Shown here: positions 36,834-45,203 of the stretch, piece by piece
Layout of the letters: each line of letters opens with the position of its first letter
Numbering within the stretch: position 1 is the first letter of the stretch
Assembly (NCBI GenBank): GCA_028694155.1
Contig: JAQUTY010000010.1
Span: 23,668 to 87,667 of the forward strand
Source of the DNA: Eubacteriales bacterium
GTDB lineage: Bacteria > Bacillota > Clostridia > Christensenellales > CAG-138
Direction: 5' to 3'
Length of the DNA stretch: 64,000 nt
Position numbers and translations under genes: made by a program
The notes under the pieces: generated by a model
What the model was told of the DNA's origin: nothing
Seen by the model: only the letters and a program-made list of their open reading frames with translations
The model's database searches: none

Positions 36834-36855
36834 GGCGAACACAGTTCGCCCCTAC
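36834..36855. repeat. REP-like palindrome at the end of hydA
   Basis: GGCGAAC-ACA-GTTCGCC (36834-36850) followed by CCTAC lies directly against the hydA stop codon. Read on the minus strand it is GTAGGGGCGAAC..., which I recall as a dispersed intergenic palindrome in gut Clostridia. Only one copy is in this window. Confidence 0.45.
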
Positions 36856-38595
36856 TTAGTAGATGCTGCGCTCGGTGTAATGGGTGTGCAGGATATGGTG
36901 GGCTTTCTCGCCGCCTGCTTCGCCAAGATACTCGTACAGCTCCTTGATGACGGGGTTCTCGTGGCTCTTGCGCAGAACCATGGATTCATCCTCGGAATAC
37001 AGAGCCTTCGCTCTCTCTGCTCTAAGATCGGTGAAGTTGCGCACATAGCCCGGTTGAATGGGCTGACCGCCGCCGTTTACGCAACCGCCGGGGCACGCCA
37101 TCACTTCGATGAAGTGGTATTCCTTCTCGCCACGCTTAATCATATCCAGCAGCTTTGATGCGTTCTCAAGACCAGAGGTGACTGCAACACGCACAACCGT
37201 GCCATTTAGGTCATACTCGGCTTCCTTGATGCCCTCAACACCACGGACTGCGGTGAACTCGGGCTTGTCAAGGGTCTTGCCGGTCACTATCTCATAGACG
37301 GTACGCAGAGCAGCTTCCATAACGCCGCCCGTTGCGCCGAAGATGTGACCTGCTCCAGAGGCTACGCCAAACGCTGGATCGCAAAGCTCATCGGGCAGTT
37401 CTTCAAAGACGATGCCTGCTCTCTTTATCATGGAAGCAAGCTCCCTTGTGGTCAACGAAACGTCAACATCGGGTACGCCGGCAGCATTCATCTCGGGACG
37501 CTTCACCTCGAACTTCTTTGCCGTGCAGGGCATGATGGATACAACAACGATGTCCTTGGGGTCAATGCCCATCTTCTCAGCATAGTATGTCTTTATCATC
37601 GCACCGTACATCTGCTGGGGAGACTTGCAGCTCGACAGGTTGGGAATGAACTCGGGATAGTACAGCTCGCAGAACTTAATCCAGCCGGGTGAGCAGGAGG
37701 TTATCATGGGCAGCTTGCCGCCGTTTTTGATTCTCTCCAGCAGCTCGGTGCCTTCTTCAATGATGGTAAGGTCGGCAGCAGTATCAACATCGAATACCTT
37801 GTCAAATCCCAGTCTCCTAAGAGCTGCAATCATCTTTCCCTCAACGTTGGTGCCAATCTTCATGCCAAAGCATTCGCCAAGCTGTGCTCGCACCGAAGGA
37901 GCAGGTCCAACGACAACGTGCTTAGTGGGATCTTCCAAAGCCTTCCAGACCTTCTCTGTGTCATCACGCTCTTGAAGCGCACCTGTGGGACAAACTGCAA
38001 TGCACTGTCCGCAGTTTACGCAGGAGGTCTTTGAAAGCGGCATATCAAACGGGCTTGAGATATGGGTCTTGAAGCCACGCTCGTTTGCGCCGATAACGGC
38101 AACATGCTGGTTCGCCTTGCAAACAGCAATACATCTGCGGCAAAGTATGCACTTGGAGTTATCACGAATGAGATGAATCGCCGAATCATCAATGTCGGGT
38201 TTCATCGGCTCTTTGGGCGCAAACTTCTGCGGTTCTGCGCCATACTCCTGTGCCAACGCCTGCAATTCGCAGTTGGTGCTTCTGGTGCAGCCCAAGCACT
38301 CCATGCGGTGATTGGACAGAATCAGCTCCAAGGTCATTTTTCTCGATTCACGGAGCTTGGGTGTGTTGGTCTGAACCTCCATGCCCTCGGCAACCGCCTG
38401 AATGCAGGCAGCAGGATTGCTCCTTGCGCCCTTGACCTCAACAACGCACATACGGCATGCGCCGATTGCGTTGACGTCCTTTAAGTAACACAGTGTCGGA
38501 ATGCGAACGCCTGCCTTCTCGGCCGCCTGAAGGACGGTATAGTTTGCAGGTACTTCAACTTCGATTCCGTTGACTTTCATTTTGATATTATCCAT
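36856..38595 (-). CDS. hydA: NADH-dependent [FeFe]-hydrogenase, catalytic subunit (HydA)
   Basis: 579 residues. In order: an N-terminal 2Fe-2S domain (residues 1-75), a His-Cys3 cluster (HRMECLGC...NCELQ), two 4Fe-4S clusters (CILCRRCIAVCK and CVNCGQCIAVCP), and the H-cluster domain with L1 ITSCSPGW, L2 MPCTAKKFE and L3 MACPGGCVNGGGQP. It reduces protons to H2 using electrons from ferredoxin and NADH together with HydB and HydC. L1 reads TSCSP and not TSCCP. It is the last gene of the operon, ten bases after the NuoF-like gene. Confidence 0.95.
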   Translation of the reverse strand: MDNIKMKVNGIEVEVPANYTVLQAAEKAGVRIPTLCYLKDVNAIGACRMCVVEVKGARSNPAACIQAVAEGMEVQTNTPKLRESRKMTLELILSNHRMECLGCTRSTNCELQALAQEYGAEPQKFAPKEPMKPDIDDSAIHLIRDNSKCILCRRCIAVCKANQHVAVIGANERGFKTHISSPFDMPLSKTSCVNCGQCIAVCPTGALQERDDTEKVWKALEDPTKHVVVGPAPSVRAQLGECFGMKIGTNVEGKMIAALRRLGFDKVFDVDTAADLTIIEEGTELLERIKNGGKLPMITSCSPGWIKFCELYYPEFIPNLSSCKSPQQMYGAMIKTYYAEKMGIDPKDIVVVSIMPCTAKKFEVKRPEMNAAGVPDVDVSLTTRELASMIKRAGIVFEELPDELCDPAFGVASGAGHIFGATGGVMEAALRTVYEIVTGKTLDKPEFTAVRGVEGIKEAEYDLNGTVVRVAVTSGLENASKLLDMIKRGEKEYHFIEVMACPGGCVNGGGQPIQPGYVRNFTDLRAERAKALYSEDESMVLRKSHENPVIKELYEYLGEAGGEKAHHILHTHYTERSIY

Positions 38596-38605
38596 GCTGA
38601 CCTCC

Positions 38606-40399
38606 TTACTTCTTCTCGATGGCGCCGAACTTGCAGTTCTCCATGCAGGCTCCGCACTTAATGCACTTTGTCTGGTCGATCACATGAGGTTGCTTGACTG
38701 TGCCCGAAATGGCGTTAACGGGGCACTTGCGTGCGCAAAGCGTGCAGCCCTTGCACTTATCCTCGATGATCTTATACTGCAGCAACTTCTTGCAGACGCC
38801 TGCGGGACAACGCTTCTCAACAACGTGTGCCTCATACTCATTGCGGAAATAGCGCAAGGTTGAAAGCACGGGATTGGGCGCAGTCTGACCTAGTGCGCAC
38901 AGCGCATTCGCCTTGATGTAGTAGCAAAGCTCCTCCATCTTGTCGAGGTCTTCAAGCGTTGCCTGACCCGATGTAATCTTGTCCAGCATTTCCAGCAGTC
39001 TTCTTGTTCCGATTCTGCAGGGGGTACATTTGCCGCAGCTCTCATCAACGGTGAAATCGAGGAAGAACCTTGCAAAGTCGACCATGCAGGTGGTCTCATC
39101 GGTAACTATCATGCCGCCGGAGCCCATCATGGAACCGATGGCGATGAGGTTGTCATAGTCGATAGGCGTGTCAAGATGGCAAGCAGGAATGCAGCCGCCC
39201 GAAGGTCCGCCGGTCTGAACTGCCTTAAATTCCTTGCCGCCGGGAATGCCGCCGCCGATGTCATAGATTATCTCACGCAGCGTTGTGCCAAGAGGAATCT
39301 CGACCAAGCCTGTGTTGACAATCTTGCCGCCCAGTGCGAATACCTTTGTACCCTTGCTGCGCTCAGTACCCATGGAGGAGAACCATTCGGCACCCTTTAG
39401 GATAATCTGCGGAATGTTTGCCAGCGTCTCAACGTTATTGATGATGGTGGGTTCGCCGAACAGACCCTTGTTGGCAGGGAACGGGGGCTTTGCCTTGGGC
39501 TCACCACGGTTGCCCTCGATGGAGGTCAGCAGCGCGGTCTCCTCGCCACAGACAAATGCGCCTGCGCCAAGACGAGTCTCAATATCGAAATCAAAGCCTG
39601 TATCAAAGATATTCTTGCCAAGCAAGCCATACTCTCTTGCCTGATTGATGGCAATGTTCAAACGCTTAACAGCAATGGGGTATTCTGCACGAACGTAGAT
39701 ATAACCCTTGTTTGCGCCGATGGCATAGCCTGCAATCGCCATAGCTTCCAATACTGCGTGGGGGTCGCCCTCCAGAACGCTTCTGTCCATGAATGCGCCC
39801 GGGTCGCCCTCATCGGCGTTACATACGACATACTTTTGAGGAACCTTGTTCCTTGCTGCAAAATCCCACTTCATGCCCGTGGGGAATCCGCCGCCGCCTC
39901 TGCCACGAAGTCCCGAATCCTTCATCACCTGAATGACGTCCTCGGGGGTCATGGTGGTCAGCACCTTGCCCAGAGCCTCATAGCCGTCCATTGCGATGTA
40001 CTCATCGATCTGTTCGGGATTGATAAGTCCGCAGTTGCGAAGCGCAACACGCTTTTGGGTCTTGTAGAATCCCGTTTCGCCCAGCGATGGCACCTCGTGC
40101 AGCTCCTGTCCCTCATGCTCCTTGTAAACAAGGCGGTCGACAACTCTACCCTTTAGCAGATGTTCTTCGACTATCTCGGGAACATCCTCCACCTTGACCA
40201 TGCTGTAAAAAGTACCCTCAGGATAAACGATCATGACGGGACCCAGTGCGCAAAGGCCAAAGCAACCAGTGTGAACGACCTTTACTTCCTCTTGCAGACC
40301 CTTGAGGACTATCTGCTCCTCCAGGGCTTCTCCGATGGCGACGCTACCCGATGAAGTACATCCCGTACCGCCACAAATCAATACTTGCGTGCGAATCAT
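38606..40399 (-). CDS. hydB: Bifurcating hydrogenase flavoprotein subunit, NuoF-like (HydB)
   Basis: 597 residues. An N-terminal thioredoxin-like 2Fe-2S domain (residues 1-90) precedes the NuoF core with the FMN/NADH motifs GRGGGGFPTGMKW and GAGAYVCGEET-type GAGAFVCGEETALL, the SLBB domain, and the cluster motif ESCGKCTPCRIG. A C-terminal ferredoxin domain has two 4Fe-4S sets (CKGCTLCARKCP and CIKCGACMENCK). It binds FMN and NADH and is the presumed bifurcation site in HydABC complexes. Thirteen bases separate it from the 2Fe-2S protein upstream. Confidence 0.95.
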   Translation of the reverse strand: MIRTQVLICGGTGCTSSGSVAIGEALEEQIVLKGLQEEVKVVHTGCFGLCALGPVMIVYPEGTFYSMVKVEDVPEIVEEHLLKGRVVDRLVYKEHEGQELHEVPSLGETGFYKTQKRVALRNCGLINPEQIDEYIAMDGYEALGKVLTTMTPEDVIQVMKDSGLRGRGGGGFPTGMKWDFAARNKVPQKYVVCNADEGDPGAFMDRSVLEGDPHAVLEAMAIAGYAIGANKGYIYVRAEYPIAVKRLNIAINQAREYGLLGKNIFDTGFDFDIETRLGAGAFVCGEETALLTSIEGNRGEPKAKPPFPANKGLFGEPTIINNVETLANIPQIILKGAEWFSSMGTERSKGTKVFALGGKIVNTGLVEIPLGTTLREIIYDIGGGIPGGKEFKAVQTGGPSGGCIPACHLDTPIDYDNLIAIGSMMGSGGMIVTDETTCMVDFARFFLDFTVDESCGKCTPCRIGTRRLLEMLDKITSGQATLEDLDKMEELCYYIKANALCALGQTAPNPVLSTLRYFRNEYEAHVVEKRCPAGVCKKLLQYKIIEDKCKGCTLCARKCPVNAISGTVKQPHVIDQTKCIKCGACMENCKFGAIEKK

Positions 40400-40411
40400 G
40401 CTCTACCTCCG

Positions 40412-40789
40412 TTAATTTTCCATCGCACCGATGGTATATTCTACGACGGGCTTCCCGCCTTTGATATGCTCTCTTACAACGCGCTCCGCTTTCTGGGCGG
40501 TCATTTTGACGTAGGTCACGCGCTCTTTGTCGCCCTGAAAAACCTCGACAATAGGCTCATTGCGGCACATACCGATGCAGCCTGTCTGTGTTACCGTTAC
40601 CGTATCCGACAGCCCCAGTTCATTCACCTGCTCAACAAAAGCGTTGAGTACCGGACGTGCGCCTGCAGCTATTCCGCAGGTTGCCATTCCGACAACGATG
40701 CGAATCTCGTTTGTGCCCTCACGCAACGAGACCTTGTTCTTCATCCTGTCACGGATCTCTTGTAGTTCTTTCAATGATTTCATACCCAT
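40412..40789 (-). CDS. Thioredoxin-like 2Fe-2S ferredoxin
   Basis: 125 residues. Thioredoxin-like ferredoxin fold with cluster cysteines in GMATCGIAAGA (about C36) and QTGCIGMCRNEP (C68 and C72). Proteins of this size commonly sit between the regulatory genes and the NuoF-like gene in clostridial hydrogenase operons, probably as an extra electron carrier or subunit. AAAGGA stands before the chosen ATG. It is 11 bases after the ATPase-fold gene. It is distinct from the NuoE-like subunit at the head of the operon. Confidence 0.88.
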   Translation of the reverse strand: MGMKSLKELQEIRDRMKNKVSLREGTNEIRIVVGMATCGIAAGARPVLNAFVEQVNELGLSDTVTVTQTGCIGMCRNEPIVEVFQGDKERVTYVKMTAQKAERVVREHIKGGKPVVEYTIGAMEN

Positions 40790-40800
40790 TCATCCTTTCA

Positions 40801-41355
40801 TCATCTTGTGCTATTATATTGGTCCATTAAGGACTCTTTTGCCCATTCCAGTACAGACGGATCATTTAGCGGCACCTCATCGCCAAGTATCTCCCTCATC
40901 TGTCGTGTGTCCAGCTCAACAACTCCCTTATCGGTCGTGTGCCTAAACACAAAGTCCACGTCAGGACTGCCCAAAAGCAGCATGACCACAGTAGATACTA
41001 CGTCGCCAAGCGGCGTAAAATCCAGATGCCCCTCAAAGAAAGTCGCCCTAACTGTCGTTCCACAATGCTCCTTGTCCGCCTCTGCGGTAACCGAGGTGAT
41101 ACTGAGCGTTCCGCCCGTTTGCTCCGCCGCGAGCTTCAATAACGGGATTCCCAGCCCAACCTTGCGGGTCGTTCTGGTGGTTGAAAAGGGGTCACAGACC
41201 TCCCTTAGAAACGCCTCGCTCATGCCGTATCCGTTATCCTTGATAATCAACGTCAGCCAAGCGTTCGCTTCATCTATATATATCTCCACAAGACTGGCTT
41301 CCGCCTTGATGGAGTTCTGTGCAATGTCCAAAATGTTCAGCGATAATTCCTTCAT
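40801..41355 (-). CDS. GHKL ATPase-fold protein (histidine-kinase-like, no kinase input)
   Basis: 184 residues. The ATP-binding N box (NILDIAQNSIKA), G1 box (DNGYGM) and G2 box (GLGIPLL) are clear, but no dimerisation/phosphoacceptor histidine domain precedes them; the N box starts only seven residues from the N-terminus. A C-terminal extension of about 75 residues follows. It may act like an anti-sigma kinase or as a split histidine kinase. Its start overlaps the PHP gene stop (ATGA). It probably belongs to the sensory part of the operon. Confidence 0.82.
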   Translation of the reverse strand: MKELSLNILDIAQNSIKAEASLVEIYIDEANAWLTLIIKDNGYGMSEAFLREVCDPFSTTRTTRKVGLGIPLLKLAAEQTGGTLSITSVTAEADKEHCGTTVRATFFEGHLDFTPLGDVVSTVVMLLLGSPDVDFVFRHTTDKGVVELDTRQMREILGDEVPLNDPSVLEWAKESLMDQYNSTR

Positions 41356-42050
41356 AGTCCTCCCAAATAAGCCATCATCGCTTCTTTGATAGTTCCCTCA
41401 TCCCCAATGAGGACTGTGTTTGAGCTGTCCTTCAGCTCCCATAGCCTGTGTGCATCGCTAGAAACCACCTTGCGCTTGTTTAGCTGTGCAAATTCTGCCG
41501 TGTTCACGCACTCAACCGTCTCAAATGCAGGCTTTTGCGGCAATGCTCCCAGCACCGACAAAATACCGTTGGACTCACGTTCGATATGCGCAGGATAGGC
41601 GACTCCGCCATGCTCCCACACAAGTGAAGCTGCGTCCTCAAGACCGAGCCCAGTTGCTATTGGCAATAGGTACGGCTCCTCCCCTATCACCTCGTCCCGT
41701 TCGTTCAATATTAGCTGTTCGCCAAATATCTCCTTGCGGTTTTTGACCTTCATACGATATGGCAGCACCGCTTCTTCAAACCTTGCCGCCTGCTTTGCGT
41801 CCGCAAAAATGCACATCAGGTGAATTTCCTCCGCAGTTGTCAGCTCCATTCCGCACAATGTCTCAATCCCATACTCCGCACAAGCCTTTTCGAATGCAGG
41901 ACAGTTGCCAGTTGTATTATGATCTGTCAGTGCAACCAGCTCAAGTCCGTTCAAATGCGCCATTCCAGCAATATTGCAGGGCGTCATATCGTTGTCCCCA
42001 CAGGGAGACAGACACGAATGCACATGAATATCGTAGGCAATGCGTCTCAT
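41352..42050 (-). CDS. PHP domain-containing phosphoesterase-like protein
   Basis: 232 residues from the ATG at 42050, chosen because it overlaps the stop of the preceding gene (ATGA). The PHP motifs are DIHVHSCLSPCGDND, ALTDHNTTGN and a late SSDAHRLWEL, so the metal ligands are present. PHP proteins hydrolyse phosphate esters, including histidinol phosphate and oligonucleotides. In hydrogenase operons of Clostridia the gene recurs with DRTGG and ATPase-fold genes; the substrate is unknown. Confidence 0.85.
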   Translation of the reverse strand: MRRIAYDIHVHSCLSPCGDNDMTPCNIAGMAHLNGLELVALTDHNTTGNCPAFEKACAEYGIETLCGMELTTAEEIHLMCIFADAKQAARFEEAVLPYRMKVKNRKEIFGEQLILNERDEVIGEEPYLLPIATGLGLEDAASLVWEHGGVAYPAHIERESNGILSVLGALPQKPAFETVECVNTAEFAQLNKRKVVSSDAHRLWELKDSSNTVLIGDEGTIKEAMMAYLGGL

Positions 42051-42376
42051 TCTATTGCCTTTGCAATAAGGGCGCAAAGCGTAAAGCTGTCCTTATCGCA
42101 ATTTAATAGATTGATGCCGTGCTGCTTCGCCTTTTGCAACGTTTCCTCATCGGGGTTCACGCCCTCCGAAAAAACCACACAGGCAACATCTGTCAGTTGA
42201 GCAACCGCCGCCACATTCACGTTGGACATGATTGTGATCCAAGCGTCACCCGACTGCGCTCTTGGCATCACCCAGCTCAACAAATCGCCACAATATCCGC
42301 CCGTAACCTCCCTATCGCCTTGCGGCAAGAGAATAGGTTTCAAGCCAATCATTTCGCATAGCCCTGATACGGTCAT
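42047..42376 (-). CDS. DRTGG domain protein (first copy)
   Basis: 109 residues that are almost entirely one DRTGG domain. This domain is otherwise found next to CBS domains and in phosphotransacetylases, and is presumed to bind a small ligand. The N-terminus (MTVSGLCEMIGLKPI) and the end (INLLNCDKDSFTLCALIAKAI) resemble the second DRTGG gene at 44106, so the operon holds a diverged pair. Start and stop overlap both neighbours by four bases. Confidence 0.8.
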   Translation of the reverse strand: MTVSGLCEMIGLKPILLPQGDREVTGGYCGDLLSWVMPRAQSGDAWITIMSNVNVAAVAQLTDVACVVFSEGVNPDEETLQKAKQHGINLLNCDKDSFTLCALIAKAIE

Positions 42377-43671
42377 TTGTTCCCCTCCATCTGCTGTTCA
42401 AGCAACGATTGGAGCTTCTCACGCATTCTTACTATGCATTGAGTCTCATCTGCATCGCCCATCACTATGTCCTCTGCAAAGGCTCGACAGCTCGGTGCTC
42501 CGCACGAACCGCAATCCAAGGTGGGCAGACCTTCCAATATCTCCTCAATCTTGCGCATCTTACGAATGGATTCTTTTCTGTCCTCGTCCAGCATCTGCGT
42601 GTTACGATACTGCAAAGGCTTGACGGTGAACAGCTCATCGGGTACCTCGTCCGCTTTTTGCGCCGCCGTTACCGGCAGACGATTTCTGGACACTGGCAGG
42701 TATCTTCTCAAGGTCTGCAATCGTACCCTTGCGATATATGGGTTCTCGACTGTCAGAACTCCTCCCACACAGCCGCCGTTGCATGCGTTCAGCTCAACGT
42801 ATTCCAAATTCGGAAAATGACCAGTCTCGATATCGTCAAGAACTCGAATGACATTCTCTATGCCGTCCGCCGCAAGATAGCGATCGTTCATCAGTGCGGT
42901 ACTCTCGCCGCCGGTAGATGCCCAGCTCATTCCAATCATGCCTGTTTCGCTCGAAACGGTCGGCGAGGCTACCTCCTTGAGTGGGTCAAGCACCCTAAAA
43001 TAGACATCGGACATTGATAAAACATAGTCCACGGGGCTTGTTTCGCCCTCAACCGAGTTCTTAACCCAACTGACCTTGGCAGGACAGGGCGAGATGAAAA
43101 CCGTCTTAATATCATCGTCACTAAGCTGGGGATGCTGCTCCTTTGCTCTCTGCCTTGCCATCTTTCCTGCCATCTCTATGGGCGGCATCATGGTCATAAC
43201 ATTGTCGCACAGGAATGGAAAGCGAAGCGAAATGAGACGCACTATTACGGGACAGGCAGAGCTGATTACAGGGCGAGGAATGTCGGCACGCTTCATGTAT
43301 CTGCGTGTGTACTCCGTGACGACCTCCGCAGCCTTTGCTACCTCAAATACGTCGCTAAAACCAGCATTTATAAGGGCAGTCATCAGATAGTCCCCATCAT
43401 ACAGCTGCGAGAACTGACCAAAGAAGGACGGTGCTGGCAGGGCGATTAGATACTTTGAGGTGTCTAAATCCTCCCACTTGTCATAGATGGCGGTCTTTGC
43501 CTTGTATGGGCAGACGCGAATACACTCACCACAGTCAATACAGTGCTTAGAGTTGATAACAGCATGTCCGTCACGAATGCGAATTGCCTGCGTAGGACAT
43601 CTCTTTAGGCAGTTGGTACAGCCTTTGCACTTTTCTCTATCCAAGGATACTGAGTGTGTATATTCCATCAA
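42373..43671 (-). CDS. Putative sensory [FeFe]-hydrogenase-like protein
   Basis: 432 residues. Two N-terminal 4Fe-4S clusters (CKGCTNCLKRCP and CIDCGECIRVCP) are followed by a hydrogenase large-subunit domain with altered signatures: L1 SSACPVIV, L2 SPCPAK, L3 NACNGGCVGG. A C-terminal Fe-S domain has DCGSCGAPSC. These variants mark the group C/D enzymes thought to sense H2; here no PAS domain is attached. Output may go through the two ATPase-fold proteins. It is coupled to the DRTGG gene by an ATGA overlap. Whether it binds an H-cluster is open. Confidence 0.88.
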   Translation of the reverse strand: MMEYTHSVSLDREKCKGCTNCLKRCPTQAIRIRDGHAVINSKHCIDCGECIRVCPYKAKTAIYDKWEDLDTSKYLIALPAPSFFGQFSQLYDGDYLMTALINAGFSDVFEVAKAAEVVTEYTRRYMKRADIPRPVISSACPVIVRLISLRFPFLCDNVMTMMPPIEMAGKMARQRAKEQHPQLSDDDIKTVFISPCPAKVSWVKNSVEGETSPVDYVLSMSDVYFRVLDPLKEVASPTVSSETGMIGMSWASTGGESTALMNDRYLAADGIENVIRVLDDIETGHFPNLEYVELNACNGGCVGGVLTVENPYIARVRLQTLRRYLPVSRNRLPVTAAQKADEVPDELFTVKPLQYRNTQMLDEDRKESIRKMRKIEEILEGLPTLDCGSCGAPSCRAFAEDIVMGDADETQCIVRMREKLQSLLEQQMEGNK

Positions 43672-43674
43672 ATC

Positions 43675-44109
43675 TCAACCTTCGGCTACTATAAATTCAA
43701 GGACTATCTTTGTACCCTTGCCAACCTCTGACTCAACGTCCATTCTGTCGGCATATCGTTTCATGTTCGGCAGACCCATGCCTGCGCCAAAACCTAGAGC
43801 GCGAATGTTGTCGGGTGCAGTCGAATAGCCTTCCTGCATTGCAAGCTCAATATCTGCTATGCCCTTACCTTCGTCTTTGAGCGTCACCGAAATGACATCT
43901 TGATCGACGCAAACATCTGCTACTCCGCCATGTGCGTGAATGACCATGTTGATCTCACCTTCATACATCGCTATGGACACGCGGCGAATCAGATCGGGTG
44001 CAAAACCCATCTGTCTGAGCAGCTTTTTGACCTGCACGGACGCTTCACCTGCCGAGATGAAGTTGTTGCCGTCCACGTCAAAGTGAAAGCAAAGCGATTC
44101 TGAGCTCAT
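43675..44109 (-). CDS. Anti-sigma-factor-like ATP-binding protein
   Basis: 144 residues from the ATG at 44109, which overlaps the upstream DRTGG stop (ATGA). The fold is that of SpoIIAB/RsbW-type GHKL kinases: VSIAMYEGEINMVIHAHGG (N box), LKDEGKGIADIE (G1) and GFGAGMGLPNMKRYAD (G2). Such proteins bind ATP and phosphorylate or sequester a partner. No sigma factor or anti-anti-sigma gene is next to it. It probably transmits a redox or H2 signal from the adjoining hydrogenase-like protein. Confidence 0.85.
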   Translation of the reverse strand: MSSESLCFHFDVDGNNFISAGEASVQVKKLLRQMGFAPDLIRRVSIAMYEGEINMVIHAHGGVADVCVDQDVISVTLKDEGKGIADIELAMQEGYSTAPDNIRALGFGAGMGLPNMKRYADRMDVESEVGKGTKIVLEFIVAEG

Positions 44110-44450
44110 GGCAACTTTCCCAGACCCGCCATGTAGAGCTTGCCGCACGTTTCGAACATTCCTACGTCCGTGACTAAAACGGCAATCTTACTATCCTCGG
44201 CAAGCTGCAAGATCTCACGGGTGGGCATCTTGCCACGCACAAAGATCACGCAGCACATGTCCATCATCAGCGCAGTGCGAACGACCTGCGGATTTACAAG
44301 TCCAGTAAGCAATGCGCCCTGATCCATGGCAAACGCCAAAACGTCGCTCATCATATCGCTGCCACAGGCGGTGGTAATCTCTTTATCCAAAAGTCCTTCG
44401 CCTGCAAGCACCTTGCCGTTAATGATCTTGGCAATTTCGGATACTTTCAT
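44106..44450 (-). CDS. DRTGG domain protein (second copy)
   Basis: 114 residues from the ATG at 44450, chosen for its GAGGG site; the frame extends 27 codons further but into the end of the NuoE-like gene. The domain starts MKVSEIAKIINGKVLAG and contains ACGSDMMSDVLAF, typical of DRTGG modules near hydrogenase genes. It is presumably a ligand-binding regulatory protein. It lies between the NuoE-like subunit and the anti-sigma-like gene. Confidence 0.8.
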   Translation of the reverse strand: MKVSEIAKIINGKVLAGEGLLDKEITTACGSDMMSDVLAFAMDQGALLTGLVNPQVVRTALMMDMCCVIFVRGKMPTREILQLAEDSKIAVLVTDVGMFETCGKLYMAGLGKLP

Positions 44451-44460
44451 GCTGCCCTCA

Positions 44461-44958
44461 TCAGTTGCGGTACTTATCCAGTATTTCCTTGATACCCTGC
44501 GGAGTGAGTCTGCCATAAACATCGTCATCAATCATTATGACAGGTGCTAATCCGCAGCAGCCCAAGCAACGGGTTGCTTCAAGTGTGAACTTAGCATCGG
44601 GGGTGGTGTGTCCTGCTTCGATCTTGAGTTGACGCTCAAGCTCGGTGAGAATGTCCTGTGAGCCTCTAACATAGCATGCTGTGCCAAGACATACTCTGAT
44701 GAGATGCTCGCCCTTGGGCTCAAGATTAAACTGAGAATAGAAGGTTGATACGCCATAGACCTGCTCCAACGGGCAGTTGAGACCCTTGGCTATCATGGTC
44801 TGCACTTCAATGGGCAGATAGCCGTAGATATCCTGCGCCTTTTGCATGATTGGCATGAGCGCGCCTTCTTGATTCTTGTGCTCATTGATTACTGCCGTGA
44901 GCTGTGCTTCCTGCTCCGGCGTACCTGAAAATGGGATATTCGTAATTTTGTCCGACAT
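44461..44958 (-). CDS. hydC: Bifurcating hydrogenase NuoE-like subunit (HydC)
   Basis: 165 residues from the ATG at 44958, which has AGGAGG six bases upstream; the long upstream open frame has no site. The 2Fe-2S motif is CLGTACYVRG with the later ATRCLGCCGLAP, as in NuoE. It carries electrons between NADH/FMN in HydB and HydA. It is the first gene of the ten-gene operon, separated from its HydB and HydA partners by the sensory genes. Confidence 0.92.
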   Translation of the reverse strand: MSDKITNIPFSGTPEQEAQLTAVINEHKNQEGALMPIMQKAQDIYGYLPIEVQTMIAKGLNCPLEQVYGVSTFYSQFNLEPKGEHLIRVCLGTACYVRGSQDILTELERQLKIEAGHTTPDAKFTLEATRCLGCCGLAPVIMIDDDVYGRLTPQGIKEILDKYRN

Positions 44959-45001
44959 GGATGACCTCCTTGAGAATTTCGTAAAATTACCCACTCTTGA
45001 C

Positions 45002-45030
45002 ATTGTAGCACATTGTTCGTGAATTTTCCA
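45002..45030 (-). promoter_or_regulatory. Probable promoter of the hydrogenase operon
   Basis: TGGAAA (45030-45025), 17-base spacer, TACAAT (45007-45002) on the minus strand, 44 bases before the hydC start. The -35 matches four of six. The 245-base gap to the SH3 gene contains only this and the divergent promoter. Confidence 0.5.
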
Positions 45031-45142
45031 CACCTTTTGTATTTTTATAAATATATTATTTTCCGCATGATTATCACAGAAAATCCGCAAATAATTAGCA
45101 AAATTGGGGGAAATGGGGCTATCCAACGCGGGAAAAATGCGT

Positions 45143-45148
45143 TATAAT
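45143..45148 (+). promoter_or_regulatory. -10 element of the SH3-domain protein gene
   Basis: Perfect TATAAT 55 bases before the ATG at 45204. The -35 region has no good match at 17 bases, so an activator or extended element may be needed. Confidence 0.4.
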
Positions 45149-45203
45149 GAATAAGTAAATAAGTATCATTCATTATACATTCTAGGAAAAGGAAGGGAAT
45201 ATT

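Noticed and set aside
44959..45126. N-terminal extension of 56 codons on the NuoE-like subunit
   Set aside because: It runs through the probable promoter, has no ribosome site, and the family starts at the Met after AGGAGG.
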